From: CALCMJ01 sp964475415
GTDB taxonomy: Bacteria; Bacteroidota; Bacteroidia; Chitinophagales; Saprospiraceae
Length of the DNA stretch: 24,377 nucleotides
Assembly (NCBI GenBank): GCA_964475415.1
Contig: CAYYWZ010000060.1
Span: 1-24,377 of the forward strand
Direction of reading: 5' to 3'
The notes below the pieces were generated by a model that worked only from the letters and a program-made list of their open reading frames with translations, did not search any database and had not been told where the DNA came from. Positions within the stretch are counted from its first letter, which is position 1, and the number at the start of each line of letters is the position of its first letter. Positions 15,803-24,377 of this stretch are shown piece by piece. A program made the position numbers and the translations under genes.

Positions 15803-17068
15803 ATGGCAGATATAGTAAATCAACTCATAAACAAAGAACTACATAGGCAGAGAGAAGGGATAGAACTTATCGCTTCAGAAAATTTTACCTCCATGCCTGT
15901 TATGCAGGCAATGGGATCTTGTCTTACTAATAAATATGCGGAAGGTTATCCAGGAAAAAGATATTACGGAGGTTGTGAGGTTGTAGACGAGATAGAAACC
16001 TTAGCTATAGACAGGCTTAAAGAGCTTTTTGGTGCGGAATATGCCAATGTACAGCCGCACAGCGGCGCACAGGCAAATGCAGCTGTATTCTTATCCGTTC
16101 TAAAGCCAGGAGATCGCGTACTAGGCTTCGATTTATCACATGGTGGACACCTTTCTCATGGATCACCGGTCAATTTTTCTGGCCTAGTCTACGAACCCTA
16201 TTTCTACGGTGTTGAAAAAGAGACAGGCACAATAGATATGGATAAGGTGGAAGCTATAGCACTAGAGAAAAAGCCTAAACTAATTATTTGTGGTGCCTCG
16301 GCCTACTCTAGAGATTGGGACTATGTACGATTCAGAAATATAGCAGATCAGATAGGCGCTTTACTTCTAGCAGACATTGCACACCCAGCTGGAATGATCG
16401 CAACTAAATTGCTTAACGATCCTCTACCCCACTGTCATATCGTAACTTCTACAACACACAAAACCTTAAGAGGTCCTAGAGGTGGTATTATCATGATGGG
16501 TAAAAATTTTGAAAACCCATTCGGCAAAAAAACTAAAAAAGGTAATACGATAATGATGTCTTCTATACTAAACAGTGGTGTATTCCCTGGAATGCAAGGA
16601 GGTCCATTAGAGCACGTAATTGCTGCTAAGGCAATAGCATTCGGTGAAGCCTTAGATCCTGCATTCAGAATTTATCAGGAACAAGTAGGCGCTAATGCTC
16701 AGGTAATGGCCAATGCTTTTGTAGAGCGTGGTTATAAGATAATCTCTGGAGGTACAGATAATCATCTTATGCTTATAGATCTAAGAACTAAGAACATCAC
16801 AGGAAAGATAGCCGAGAACACCTTGATAAAATCTGATATTACCATCAACAAAAATATGGTACCCTTCGATGATAAGAGCCCTTTCGTTACCTCAGGAATG
16901 AGGATAGGAACAGCGGCTATAACATCTAGAGGTTTCGGTGCTGAAGATTGTCTGAAAACTGTAGACTGGATCGACAAGATACTTTCCGATCATGAAAATG
17001 AAAATCTACAGAAAGAAGTCAAGAAAGAGATCAATAAATATATGGAAGGTTTTCCTTTATATACATAA
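15803..17068 (+). CDS. glyA: Serine hydroxymethyltransferase
   Basis: The cytoplasmic PLP enzyme interconverts serine plus tetrahydrofolate with glycine plus 5,10-methylene-tetrahydrofolate, feeding one-carbon metabolism. The 421-residue sequence is full length for bacterial GlyA. It shows G-I-E-L-I-A-S-E-N-F, the N-K-Y-A-E-G-Y-P-G-K-R-Y-Y-G-G motif, the PLP-contacting S-G-A-Q-A-N and D-I-A-H-P-A-G segments, and the Schiff-base Lys220 in T-S-T-T-H-K-T-L-R-G-P-R-G-G. The start at 15803 gives the usual N-terminus without extension. It has its own unit between the upstream terminator and the convergent truA, whose stop is 30 nt away; no clear terminator is seen in that gap. Confidence 0.98.
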   Translation: MADIVNQLINKELHRQREGIELIASENFTSMPVMQAMGSCLTNKYAEGYPGKRYYGGCEVVDEIETLAIDRLKELFGAEYANVQPHSGAQANAAVFLSVLKPGDRVLGFDLSHGGHLSHGSPVNFSGLVYEPYFYGVEKETGTIDMDKVEAIALEKKPKLIICGASAYSRDWDYVRFRNIADQIGALLLADIAHPAGMIATKLLNDPLPHCHIVTSTTHKTLRGPRGGIIMMGKNFENPFGKKTKKGNTIMMSSILNSGVFPGMQGGPLEHVIAAKAIAFGEALDPAFRIYQEQVGANAQVMANAFVERGYKIISGGTDNHLMLIDLRTKNITGKIAENTLIKSDITINKNMVPFDDKSPFVTSGMRIGTAAITSRGFGAEDCLKTVDWIDKILSDHENENLQKEVKKEINKYMEGFPLYT

Positions 17069-17098
17069 TAGATGGCTACATGCTACTAATAAATCATC

Positions 17099-17839
17099 CT
17101 AGAATTCTGGATAGGTGATTTGAGACAAAAACAAACCTTGGGCTGGTGAAGTATAATCTTTGACCAGCCTTTTTTGTTCCTCCATAGCTGTACGCACATC
17201 TTCTAGATCTATCTTACCCTCAGAGACCATAATACACATTCCTACAACAAGTCTTACCATGCCTCTAAGAAATCTATTGGACTGAATTTCGAAAATAAAC
17301 TGGTTGCCTTCTTGTCTCCATGCTGCCTTAGTAAGATTGCATCTATAGTGATCTACTTCGGATCCAGTTTTACAAAAAGGGAAAAAGGAATTATAGGCTA
17401 ACAACAAACTAGCAGCCTGATTAAGCTTTTCAAGTTTCAATGGAGTAGCTGCGTAATACTGATAAGTGTAAGCTTGGTTAAACGGGTTGTGTCCCTTTTC
17501 TATATAATAAGTATACCGCCTTGTGAGTGCTGAGTACCTAGAATGCAGTGTATCAGAAACAAGGAATAACCTTTTAATGGAAAGGTCTTTTGGTTGAATC
17601 TTTATGATACTCCTTTGTTCTTTTTCCGATAGCTCAGTATCTATATCAAAATGGAAATAATACTGACTGGCATGAACTCCCGTATCTGTTCTCCCACAGC
17701 CTGTAATGAGTATCTTCTCCCTTAGTATAGTAGAAATATTATTTTCTATAGTCTGCTGTATACTTACAGAATGGTTTTGCCTTTGCCACCCGCAATAATT
17801 AGTTCCATCGTAAGCTAGCTCAGCAAAATAGCGTGGCAT
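17099..17839 (-). CDS. truA: tRNA pseudouridine(38-40) synthase TruA
   Basis: The enzyme converts uridines 38-40 in the tRNA anticodon arm to pseudouridine. The 246-residue length is typical. The N-terminus shows A-Y-D-G-T-N-Y-C-G-W-Q-R-Q and the catalytic motif G-R-T-D-T-G-V-H-A with Asp52 as the nucleophile. F-L-R-G-M-V-R-L-V-V-G in the C-terminal half is the second conserved block. It is the last gene of a minus-strand run, 14 nt behind clpX, so it is probably co-transcribed with tig-clpP-clpX. Confidence 0.97.
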   Translation of the reverse strand: MPRYFAELAYDGTNYCGWQRQNHSVSIQQTIENNISTILREKILITGCGRTDTGVHASQYYFHFDIDTELSEKEQRSIIKIQPKDLSIKRLFLVSDTLHSRYSALTRRYTYYIEKGHNPFNQAYTYQYYAATPLKLEKLNQAASLLLAYNSFFPFCKTGSEVDHYRCNLTKAAWRQEGNQFIFEIQSNRFLRGMVRLVVGMCIMVSEGKIDLEDVRTAMEEQKRLVKDYTSPAQGLFLSQITYPEF

Positions 17840-17853
17840 AAATCTGAAGTAGT

Positions 17854-19098
17854 TTATGCTGCTTTAAGAAAATTGAACTTGGAGTTTTTTATTTGTTCTT
17901 GTATATATGCCCCATCTATAATAAGCTCAGAAACATCTGGTTGAGAAGGCATGTCATACATAGCTTCCGTAAGGATCGCCTCACAAATAGATCTGAGACC
18001 TCTAGCTCCTAACTTAAACTCTAGAGCCTTATCTGCAATCATATGTATAGCTTCTTCTGTAAACTTAAGCTCTTTATGCTCTAAAGCAAACAGCTTCTGA
18101 TATTGTTTTACTAATGCGTTTTTAGGCTCAGTAAGGATACGCACCATTGTACTATGATCTAATGGCTCTAGGTAGGTAAGTACAGGTACTCTTCCAATAA
18201 GCTCAGGAATAAGACCGAAGGACTTGAGATCCTGTTGAGTTATATACTGCAATAAGTTATCTTTCTCTATTCTCTCTTTATCATCGGAATTAAATCCTAT
18301 TACCTGAGTATTCATTCTTTTAGCAATAGCCTTTTCTATACCGTCAAATGCACCTCCACATATAAATAGTATATCAGAAGTATCTACAGAAATCATTTTT
18401 TGTTCTGGGTGCTTTCTTCCTCCTTGAGGTGGCACATTCACAACTGTTCCCTCTAACATCTTAAGCATCGCTTGTTGCACACCCTCTCCCGAAACATCAC
18501 GTGTGATAGAAGGGTTATCAGATTTCCTAGCAATCTTATCTATCTCATCTATATATACAATACCTTTTTCTGCTGATTTGACATTATAGTCACTTGCTTG
18601 TAATAGCCTACTCAGCATACTCTCTACATCTTCTCCTACATATCCTGCCTCTGTAAACACTGTAGCGTCGACTATGGTAAAAGGAACCTCCAGAAATCTA
18701 GCAATAGTCTTAGCCAATAAAGTTTTTCCCGTTCCTGTCTGTCCTACAAAAAGAATATTAGATTTCGCTATCTCTACTTCATCATGTACAGAACTATTTT
18801 GGTTAAGCCTCTTGTAATGATTATACACAGCTACGGACAAATACTTTTTAGCAGTATTCTGCCCTATAACGTATGTATCTAGAAAGTTTTTGATATCTAC
18901 AGGTGTAAGATTTTGCGGAAGGCTGAATTCTTCATTTTCCGCTTTCCCTTTTGCAGATACTTCTTCGTTTATAATATCATGAGCCTGATCTACACAGATT
19001 TCGCATATATGTCCATCTATACCAGCTATTAGAATCATCACATCAGATTTTTCTCTACCGCAGAAAGAACATTTTTGACTAGGTTTCTTAGTACTCAT
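17854..19098 (-). CDS. clpX: ATP-dependent Clp protease ATP-binding subunit ClpX
   Basis: ClpX is the AAA+ unfoldase that recognises tagged substrates and threads them into ClpP. The 414-residue protein has the N-terminal zinc-binding domain (Cys10, Cys13, Cys32, Cys35), Walker A G-Q-T-G-T-G-K-T, the pore loop G-Y-V-G-E-D, Walker B V-Y-I-D-E-I-D-K, the R-K-H loop (G-G-R-K-H-P) and sensor-2 G-A-R-G-L-R. An I-G-F motif for docking ClpP is visible at V-I-G-F-N-S. It follows clpP by 20 nt and precedes truA by 14 nt on the same strand. Confidence 0.98.
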   Translation of the reverse strand: MSTKKPSQKCSFCGREKSDVMILIAGIDGHICEICVDQAHDIINEEVSAKGKAENEEFSLPQNLTPVDIKNFLDTYVIGQNTAKKYLSVAVYNHYKRLNQNSSVHDEVEIAKSNILFVGQTGTGKTLLAKTIARFLEVPFTIVDATVFTEAGYVGEDVESMLSRLLQASDYNVKSAEKGIVYIDEIDKIARKSDNPSITRDVSGEGVQQAMLKMLEGTVVNVPPQGGRKHPEQKMISVDTSDILFICGGAFDGIEKAIAKRMNTQVIGFNSDDKERIEKDNLLQYITQQDLKSFGLIPELIGRVPVLTYLEPLDHSTMVRILTEPKNALVKQYQKLFALEHKELKFTEEAIHMIADKALEFKLGARGLRSICEAILTEAMYDMPSQPDVSELIIDGAYIQEQIKNSKFNFLKAA

Positions 19099-19118
19099 GT
19101 TTGCAGAATATTTTGTTA

Positions 19119-19811
19119 TTAAGCTTTATTAGGTTTTCTTAGAAGCACCTCATCTACAAGACCATATTCCTTAGCCGTCTTAGCAGACATCCAGTTATCT
19201 CTATCACTATCTTTCTCTATAGTCTTAGCCGTCTGTCCAGTATTCTTCGCTAGTATATCGTACAACTCTTCTTTTAGTTCTTTGATAAGGTTATAGCTTA
19301 TTTCCATATCAGAAAACTGTCCTTGCATACCACCAGACGGTTGGTGAATCATCACTCTACTATGTTTTAGACATGAACGCTTTCCCTTAGTACCTGAGCT
19401 TAGCAATACTGCTCCCATAGAAGCTGCAAGACCAGTACAAATAGTACTTACATCAGGAGATACATATTGCATAGTATCATACATTCCTAATCCTGCTATG
19501 ACAGAACCTCCAGGACTGTTGATAAACATCTGTATGTCTCTCTTAGGGTCTGTAGATTCTAAGAATAATAACTGAGCTTGTATAACATTAGCTACATAGT
19601 CATTGATAGGAACACCTAGGAAGATAATTCTATCCATCATAAGTCTGGAAAATACATCCATACCTACAACGTTCATCTGCCTTTCTTCTATAACTTGCGG
19701 AGTAAACCCATCGATTCTAGGAATCGTGTTACTCATATATTTTTCTAAATGCATAGCACTCATTCCTAAGTGCTTTGTTGCATATTTTTTAAATTCATCT
19801 TTTGGAAACAT
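19119..19811 (-). CDS. clpP: ATP-dependent Clp protease proteolytic subunit ClpP
   Basis: ClpP forms the tetradecameric serine-protease chamber used with ClpX. The 230-residue protein has an intact catalytic triad: Ser131 (G-L-A-A-S-M-G-A), His156 (M-I-H-Q-P-S-G-G) and Asp205 (D-R-D-N-W-M-S-A). The Ser-His and His-Asp spacings (25 and 49 residues) equal those of E. coli ClpP. The N-terminus is about 35 residues longer than the mature E. coli enzyme, usual for Bacteroidota and likely to include a processed propeptide. It lies 42 nt behind tig and 20 nt ahead of clpX in the same operon. Confidence 0.98.
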   Translation of the reverse strand: MFPKDEFKKYATKHLGMSAMHLEKYMSNTIPRIDGFTPQVIEERQMNVVGMDVFSRLMMDRIIFLGVPINDYVANVIQAQLLFLESTDPKRDIQMFINSPGGSVIAGLGMYDTMQYVSPDVSTICTGLAASMGAVLLSSGTKGKRSCLKHSRVMIHQPSGGMQGQFSDMEISYNLIKELKEELYDILAKNTGQTAKTIEKDSDRDNWMSAKTAKEYGLVDEVLLRKPNKA

Positions 19812-19853
19812 AATCTTTTTTATTTACTATCATATAAATGTGAAAAAGCTCAA

Positions 19854-21245
19854 TTAGTTCATTTGTTGGTACTTCTCATTTGCAGATTTTACCAATTCAG
19901 AGAAATCTTCTGAAGATATAGCTTTTTCTTCAATCTTTATTTTGGTTCCTATAGCTTCGAATAATTTGTTGGCTTCTATCTCATTATAAGCACTTTGTAC
20001 CTGCTGCTTATCTTGGCTAAGATTTGTAACCATCTGCTGAATCATAGAGTCATCAGCATTTCCATATCCGTAATTTCCGAAATAACCTCTTACTTTTTCT
20101 GTCAAAAAGCTTTGTAGTTCCTCAGGTTCTACACTTACATCCAATCTTTTAGCCAATTTAGACTTTATAAGTGTCCATTTTAAGTTATCCAGAAAACCAC
20201 TGAATTCTTGCTCTATCTTCTCTTCTTCTGTGCCCTCATTAGTTATTTTGAGCCATCTTTTAAGAAAAGGCTGAGGAAGATCAAAGCTATTTTTCTCTAC
20301 TAAGGCGTCCATTATCTCTCTATACATAAGACTAGTAGACTGCTTGTCAAAATATCCTTGAAGATTTTCTTTTATTTTCTCTTTTAACTCAACTTCAGAA
20401 TTGATCTTACCTTCTCCGAATAATTTATCAAAAAATTCTTGATTAACTTCAGCTAATTCTAATCTTTTTACCTCTACAATCTTTCCCTTGAACATATTTC
20501 CTATCTCCTTCTCCGTGTCCTCCTCGCCTACTTGCAGGAAATATTTTTTTACATACTCTTCGTCTCTATTCTTTTCTAGTTTATTTATGTCAAAGGTAAG
20601 CTCATCCCCATTTTTAAGTTTCAGTAAGGAATCTTTTATCTCATCTTCCGCTAGATCTACAGAAATAACAAATTCAGAAGCCCATCCATCCTTCTTGGGA
20701 CTATCGCCGTCTAATTCTTCCGCTTGAATTTTTACTAAATCATTTTCTTCTATCACTAGATCCGTAGGTTTCTGTTCTCCTGCTCTTTTTCTGTAAGATT
20801 CTATTTCGTCTTGGATCATCTTATCAGTAACAGTAACCTTCGTTTTCTCATAAGAAGCTTTTTCGTCTGCACCTACAACATCAAAATCAGGACTTAGTCC
20901 TAAGTCAAACTTAAAAGTATACGCTTTTAGATTTTTTTCATCAAATTCTATTTGTTCCTGTGTATCATTAGGTAATGGATCACCTAAGATTTCGATATTT
21001 TCTTCTTTGAGATAATCGTAAATAGATGTTTGTAGCTTGGTGTTAATTTTTTCTGCTAACACAGATTTGCCATACATCTTCTTTATGAATCCTAGAGGTG
21101 TTTTTCCTTTTCTGAATCCCTTCATCTGAGCTTTAGCTTTATATTTCTTTAGCTCATCTTCAAAATCTTTCTGGTAATCAGTAGGTTCTATTTCTAGCTC
21201 TAATAATGCAGTAAGCTCATCTGATTTGTCAAACTTTATTTTCAT
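19854..21245 (-). CDS. tig: Trigger factor, ribosome-associated chaperone
   Basis: Trigger factor binds the ribosome near the tunnel exit and shields nascent chains. The 463-residue protein shows the ribosome-docking signature G-F-R-K-G-K-T-P (residues ~43-50) in the N-terminal domain, a divergent FKBP-like middle domain (~155-255) and a long helical C-terminal chaperone domain rich in Glu and Lys. The middle domain lacks an obvious canonical FKBP active-site pattern, so prolyl isomerase activity may be weak; this is common in Bacteroidota. It leads the tig-clpP-clpX order that is conserved in many bacteria, coupling folding with degradation. The start at 21245 gives the standard N-terminus M-K-I-K. 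Confidence 0.93.
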   Translation of the reverse strand: MKIKFDKSDELTALLELEIEPTDYQKDFEDELKKYKAKAQMKGFRKGKTPLGFIKKMYGKSVLAEKINTKLQTSIYDYLKEENIEILGDPLPNDTQEQIEFDEKNLKAYTFKFDLGLSPDFDVVGADEKASYEKTKVTVTDKMIQDEIESYRKRAGEQKPTDLVIEENDLVKIQAEELDGDSPKKDGWASEFVISVDLAEDEIKDSLLKLKNGDELTFDINKLEKNRDEEYVKKYFLQVGEEDTEKEIGNMFKGKIVEVKRLELAEVNQEFFDKLFGEGKINSEVELKEKIKENLQGYFDKQSTSLMYREIMDALVEKNSFDLPQPFLKRWLKITNEGTEEEKIEQEFSGFLDNLKWTLIKSKLAKRLDVSVEPEELQSFLTEKVRGYFGNYGYGNADDSMIQQMVTNLSQDKQQVQSAYNEIEANKLFEAIGTKIKIEEKAISSEDFSELVKSANEKYQQMN

Positions 21246-21350
21246 GTATTCGTTTTATAAGAAGGTATATTATTGCAACAGAAAGTGATATTTAAGAACC
21301 GAGTCCTTACGAAAAGACTGTAATAAGCCATATTTTCAAGAAAAAAAATG

Positions 21351-21432
21351 TGCGGGTGAAGGGAGTCGAACCCCCACGCCGTGAAGCACTAGATCCTAAA
21401 TCTAGCATGTCTACCAATTCCATCACACCCGC
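21351..21432 (-). tRNA. tRNA-Leu, anticodon UAG
   Basis: The minus strand folds into an 82-nt cloverleaf. Acceptor arms GCGGGTG and CACCCGC pair perfectly with discriminator A. The anticodon stem CTAGA/TCTAG encloses loop TTTAGGA (anticodon TAG, decoding CUN Leu codons). The variable arm is long, as in type II tRNAs, and the T-loop is TTCGACT. No CCA is encoded. The gene is upstream of tig on the same strand, with 105 nt between them. Confidence 0.96.
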
Positions 21433-21587
21433 ATTTTTTGTTGAAAAGAAAAACGCTTCTGTTTTCTTTGAGTATCTTGAATCTTGCTATCTTAAATCAA
21501 ATAATAAGCATTCAAAATTTCTAAATAGGACGCAAAGATAAATCTTTTTTAAAAATATGCTCTATCTAGAATATAATAAAACAATAT

Positions 21588-21595
21588 TATCTTTA
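21588..21595 (+). promoter_or_regulatory. Candidate -7 box for rel
   Basis: TATCTTTA matches the TAnnTTTG consensus at 7 of 8 positions, 25 nt upstream of the rel ATG. A clear -33 element is not seen. The 188 nt between the tRNA and rel hold no gene. Confidence 0.3.
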
Positions 21596-21620
21596 GTAAA
21601 GATTAAAAATAGACGTGTAA

Positions 21621-23837
21621 ATGCCAAGTGTTCAAGCAATATCTCCTCAAGAAAAAATTGTAATCAAAGATGCATTCGAGGATTTGTATCAACTTATTCT
21701 ACCAAAATGTACTGAAGATGATAAGGTTCATCTTAAAATTGCCTTTGATCTAGCTGAAAAAGCTCACGGTAATCAACGTAGAAAATCTGGTGAACCTTAT
21801 ATTTTACATCCTATAGAAGTAGCTAAAATATGTTTTGAAGAAATCGGTTTAGGCCCTACAGCAGTGATATCAGCTGTATTACATGATGTTGTAGAGGATA
21901 CTAATGTAACAATAGAGGAAATTCTAGAGACTTTCGGTCCTAAAATATGCCGTATAGTAGATGGTCTTACAAAACTGGATGGTCTATATAACGTGGAAAG
22001 TCCTCAAGCGGAGAATTTCAAAAAAGTACTGAGTACGCTTGTAGAAGATGTTAGGGTCGTACTTATCAAAATGTCAGATAGATTGCATAATCTGAGAACT
22101 ATAGGCATCATGCCTAGACATAAGCAACTTAAGATTGCTGCAGAAACAAGTTATATCTACATTCCTTTAGCTCACCGATTAGGACTATATGGAATCAAAA
22201 CAGAGTTTCAAGACATATGTCTCAAGATAACCGAACCAGAAACATATGATGAAATACAGCAAAAACTTAGTGATACAGAACAGGATAGGCAGGAATACAT
22301 TGACAAATTTATAAAACCCATAAAACCATTCTTAGATGATCTAGGTCCTTCTTACAGAGTACTTGCCCGATCTAAGGCTATATCTTCTATTCTTAATAAG
22401 ATAAAAAAGAAGAAAGTCCCTTTTGAGGAGATATATGATCTGTTTGCTGTAAGGATCATTATCGACGCGCCTGTAGAAAAAGAAAAATCATTTTGTTGGC
22501 AGATATATTCTATCATTACGGATCACTTCAAACCCATACCTGAAAGACTGAAGGACTGGGTTACAACTCCTAAGGGAAATGGATACGAATCTCTGCATAC
22601 CACCGTCATAGGTCCTGGAGGTAAGTATGTAGAAGTACAAGTACGCTCCGAGAGAATGGATGATATTGCTGAGAGAGGCTTTGCTGCCCACTGGAAATAT
22701 AAGGGTATAAAGAACGAGCACAGTGTCTATGACAAATGGATCCAGGGTGTAAGAGACCTACTGGATACAAGCCACTCAGATGCTTTGGAATTTCTTAATG
22801 ATTTCAAGACAAATCTTTTTAATGAAGAGATATACGTATTCACTCCTAACGGTGATATGAAAATATTACCAAAAGGTGCTACTGCGTTGGACTTCGCCTT
22901 TGACATACATACAGACATAGGTTACCGGGCCACCTCTCTTAAGGTTAATAATAAGCTTGTACCTATGGGCTATAAATTATCTAATGGCGACCAGATACAT
23001 GTAACCACTAATAAGAATCAGAAACCAAAGGAAGACTGGCTTAAAATGGTTGTTACAGGAAAGGCAAGGTCTAAGATTCGTTCTTCTATGAAAGAAGAAA
23101 AAAGACAGCAAGGGCAGGTAGGTAAGGAAGCGCTGGAGCGTAAACTCAGAAATATGAAAGTAGATTTTGAGGATAATGTAGATACGATTGTCAAAGGATT
23201 AGGCTTTGTAAGCAGACCAGATTTGTACTTTGCGCTGGCAATGGATGAGATAAAGATGTCAGATCTTAAGAGGTTTGACAATACTCATGGTAAGCTAAGT
23301 ATCAGAAAAGAACTTATTCCAGGGCATGTTGCACCTTCTGATAAAGAAGCGATAAAAACACCAAATAAGGTCACTGGGAAATCTAATATTCTTGTCAATG
23401 GAGAACCAGCTGATGCCTATAAATACGAACTAGCTAAGTGTTGTAAGCCTGTACAAGGAGATGATATATTTGCCTACCTTACAAGTACCGCGGGGATGAA
23501 GATTCACAGAGTCAATTGTAAAAATGCGACGCACCTTCTAGCCAATTTTGGATATAGAGTACTGAAAGCTGAGTGGAAAGGAAAGGCGGATAGAAACTTT
23601 ATTGTAGATCTTCTGGTTACTGGAGTAGATTCGGGTCCAGGTGTTATTCAAGAATTGACAAATGAAATTTCTAATAAATTAGGGGTGAATATAAGATCGT
23701 TCAGTATAGAAGGAACAGAAGGATATTTCGAAGGGAAAATCAGTATTTTTGTATTGAACAAAGATCAATTGAATACGGTTGTGAAGGCTGTAGAAAAACT
23801 AAAAGGTATATCTACTGTTTCAAGAATAGAAAAATAA
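21621..23837 (+). CDS. rel: Bifunctional (p)ppGpp synthetase/hydrolase, long RelA/SpoT homologue
   Basis: The 738-residue protein has the full long-RSH layout. The HD hydrolase domain (~45-195) has His63, His88-Asp89 in H-D-V-V-E-D and D-R-L-H-N-L-R-T. The synthetase domain (~240-360) has Asp273 in Y-D-L-F-A-V-R, G-Y-E-S-L-H and V-E-V-Q-V-R. Then come TGS (~403-465), a zinc-finger-like/RIS region with Cys-Cys (A-K-C-C-K-P) and a later C in R-V-N-C-K-N, and a C-terminal ACT domain (~665-738). The R-L-K-D (RxKD) motif at 309-312 is the type found in bifunctional enzymes, unlike the ExDD of synthetase-only RelA. Because HD and synthetase motifs are both intact, it should make and degrade the alarmone. 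A Fur-family gene follows after 3 nt. Confidence 0.96.
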   Translation: MPSVQAISPQEKIVIKDAFEDLYQLILPKCTEDDKVHLKIAFDLAEKAHGNQRRKSGEPYILHPIEVAKICFEEIGLGPTAVISAVLHDVVEDTNVTIEEILETFGPKICRIVDGLTKLDGLYNVESPQAENFKKVLSTLVEDVRVVLIKMSDRLHNLRTIGIMPRHKQLKIAAETSYIYIPLAHRLGLYGIKTEFQDICLKITEPETYDEIQQKLSDTEQDRQEYIDKFIKPIKPFLDDLGPSYRVLARSKAISSILNKIKKKKVPFEEIYDLFAVRIIIDAPVEKEKSFCWQIYSIITDHFKPIPERLKDWVTTPKGNGYESLHTTVIGPGGKYVEVQVRSERMDDIAERGFAAHWKYKGIKNEHSVYDKWIQGVRDLLDTSHSDALEFLNDFKTNLFNEEIYVFTPNGDMKILPKGATALDFAFDIHTDIGYRATSLKVNNKLVPMGYKLSNGDQIHVTTNKNQKPKEDWLKMVVTGKARSKIRSSMKEEKRQQGQVGKEALERKLRNMKVDFEDNVDTIVKGLGFVSRPDLYFALAMDEIKMSDLKRFDNTHGKLSIRKELIPGHVAPSDKEAIKTPNKVTGKSNILVNGEPADAYKYELAKCCKPVQGDDIFAYLTSTAGMKIHRVNCKNATHLLANFGYRVLKAEWKGKADRNFIVDLLVTGVDSGPGVIQELTNEISNKLGVNIRSFSIEGTEGYFEGKISIFVLNKDQLNTVVKAVEKLKGISTVSRIEK

Positions 23838-23840
23838 TAC

Positions 23841-24329
23841 ATGCAGACATCAGAAAAGGTCACAGAAACAATAATAGAAGAAGTAAAAAAAATCTTCTCG
23901 AACTACTTAGAAAAAAATAATCTACGTAAGACACCTGAGCGTTTTGCCATACTAGAAGAAATATATAGAAGAAATGATCACTTTGATGCTGAAGCGCTAT
24001 ATATACATATGAAGACTCAAAACTATAGGGTATCTAGAGCTACAGTGTATAACACATTAGAAATATTAGTAATATGTGATTTAGTAACGAAGCATCAGTT
24101 TGGTAAGAATCTAACTCAATATGAAAAGTCATATGGATTCAAGCAACACGATCATCTATTATGTATAGATTGCGGGAAAGTATTAGAATTTTGTGATCCA
24201 AGGATCCAACAAATAAAGGATAAGATGGGAGAACTGCTGGGTTTCGAAGTAAAACACCACTCCCTAAATCTTTACGGGAAATGTCTAGAGAAGTGTGAGC
24301 ATCATAACCCATCTCAAGCCAGTTTATAG
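23841..24329 (+). CDS. Fur-family metal-responsive transcriptional regulator
   Basis: The 162-residue regulator has an N-terminal winged helix (L-R-K-T-P-E-R-F-A-I-L-E-E-I, then R-V-S-R-A-T-V-Y-N-T-L as recognition helix) and a C-terminal dimerisation and metal domain. Cys108-x2-Cys111 and Cys148-x3-Cys152 form a likely structural zinc site; the second pair has one residue more than the usual CxxC. His103 and His105 (Q-H-D-H) plus H-H at 139-140 are candidate regulatory-metal ligands. Whether it senses iron, peroxide or zinc (Fur, PerR or Zur) cannot be settled from sequence. The start is 3 nt after the rel stop, so the two are almost certainly co-transcribed and probably translationally linked. 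Confidence 0.92.
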   Translation: MQTSEKVTETIIEEVKKIFSNYLEKNNLRKTPERFAILEEIYRRNDHFDAEALYIHMKTQNYRVSRATVYNTLEILVICDLVTKHQFGKNLTQYEKSYGFKQHDHLLCIDCGKVLEFCDPRIQQIKDKMGELLGFEVKHHSLNLYGKCLEKCEHHNPSQASL

Positions 24330-24341
24330 TTAAAAATTCTA

Positions 24342-24377
24342 CTATCACTATCACTTATCAATTATCAATTATCAATT
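24342..24377. repeat. Short tandem repeat around TTATCA reaching the window edge
   Basis: The last 36 bases read CTATCA twice, CTTATCA once, ATTATCA twice and then ATT, a 6-7 bp microsatellite-like array. It begins 13 nt after the Fur-family stop and may continue beyond the window. It forms no evident hairpin terminator. Confidence 0.75.

Noticed and set aside
17069..17098. Terminator between convergent glyA and truA
   Set aside because: I could find no stable hairpin with a T-run in this 30-nt gap.
21350..21541. Plus-strand open frame starting M-R-V-K-G-V-E-P-P-R-R
   Set aside because: It is the antisense translation of the tRNA-Leu gene, a common artefact.

Overview
The window is an AT-rich piece of chromosome from a member of the Bacteroidota, probably a gliding or surface-active free-living lineage in the Saprospiria/Flavobacteriia range. 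The evidence is three secreted proteins with type IX secretion (T9SS) C-terminal sorting domains, the T9SS response regulator PorX (receiver plus PglZ), a lack of Shine-Dalgarno sequences, several TAnnTTTG-type -7 promoter boxes, and Bacteroidota-style ClpP, trigger factor and Rel proteins. No mobile element, phage or CRISPR array was seen. The lineage below phylum is inference.

Layout. 1-6321 is a cell-surface block: the 3' end of a large SprB-repeat adhesin-like protein (type B sorting domain), a small outer-membrane barrel protein, then on the minus strand a type A sorting-domain protein, a DUF1573 envelope protein and a LamG-domain type B sorting-domain protein. 6522-8850 holds a Na+/Ca2+ antiporter-type exchanger diverging from tatC, which overlaps a small two-helix membrane protein. 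8836-11707 has porX (minus) diverging from an HD phosphohydrolase. 11761-15705 is the most unusual gene: a 1314-residue exported protein made of about 35 full copies (plus degenerate ones) of a 23-residue repeat in two sequence classes, with an OmpA-type peptidoglycan-binding domain in each half and a PG_binding_1 domain at the C-terminus. 15803-24329 is housekeeping: glyA; a minus-strand run tRNA-Leu(UAG), tig, clpP, clpX, truA; and a plus-strand pair, bifunctional rel and a Fur-family regulator.

How the genes fit together. PorX controls T9SS gene expression in the bacteria where it has been studied, and three likely T9SS clients lie within 9 kb of it. The repeat protein probably acts in the periplasm as a multi-anchored peptidoglycan-binding scaffold; its two halves look like diverged versions of one plan (Cys-x3-Cys-Leu motif, repeat array, OmpA domain, more repeats). 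The tig-clpP-clpX cluster is a protein-folding and quality-control operon. rel and the Fur-family gene are 3 nt apart and probably co-transcribed, placing stringent-response and metal or peroxide control in one unit.

The strongest candidate for something not well described is the repeat protein: its 46-residue alternation of units, the OmpA domain that splits a single repeat, and the paired-cysteine junctions.
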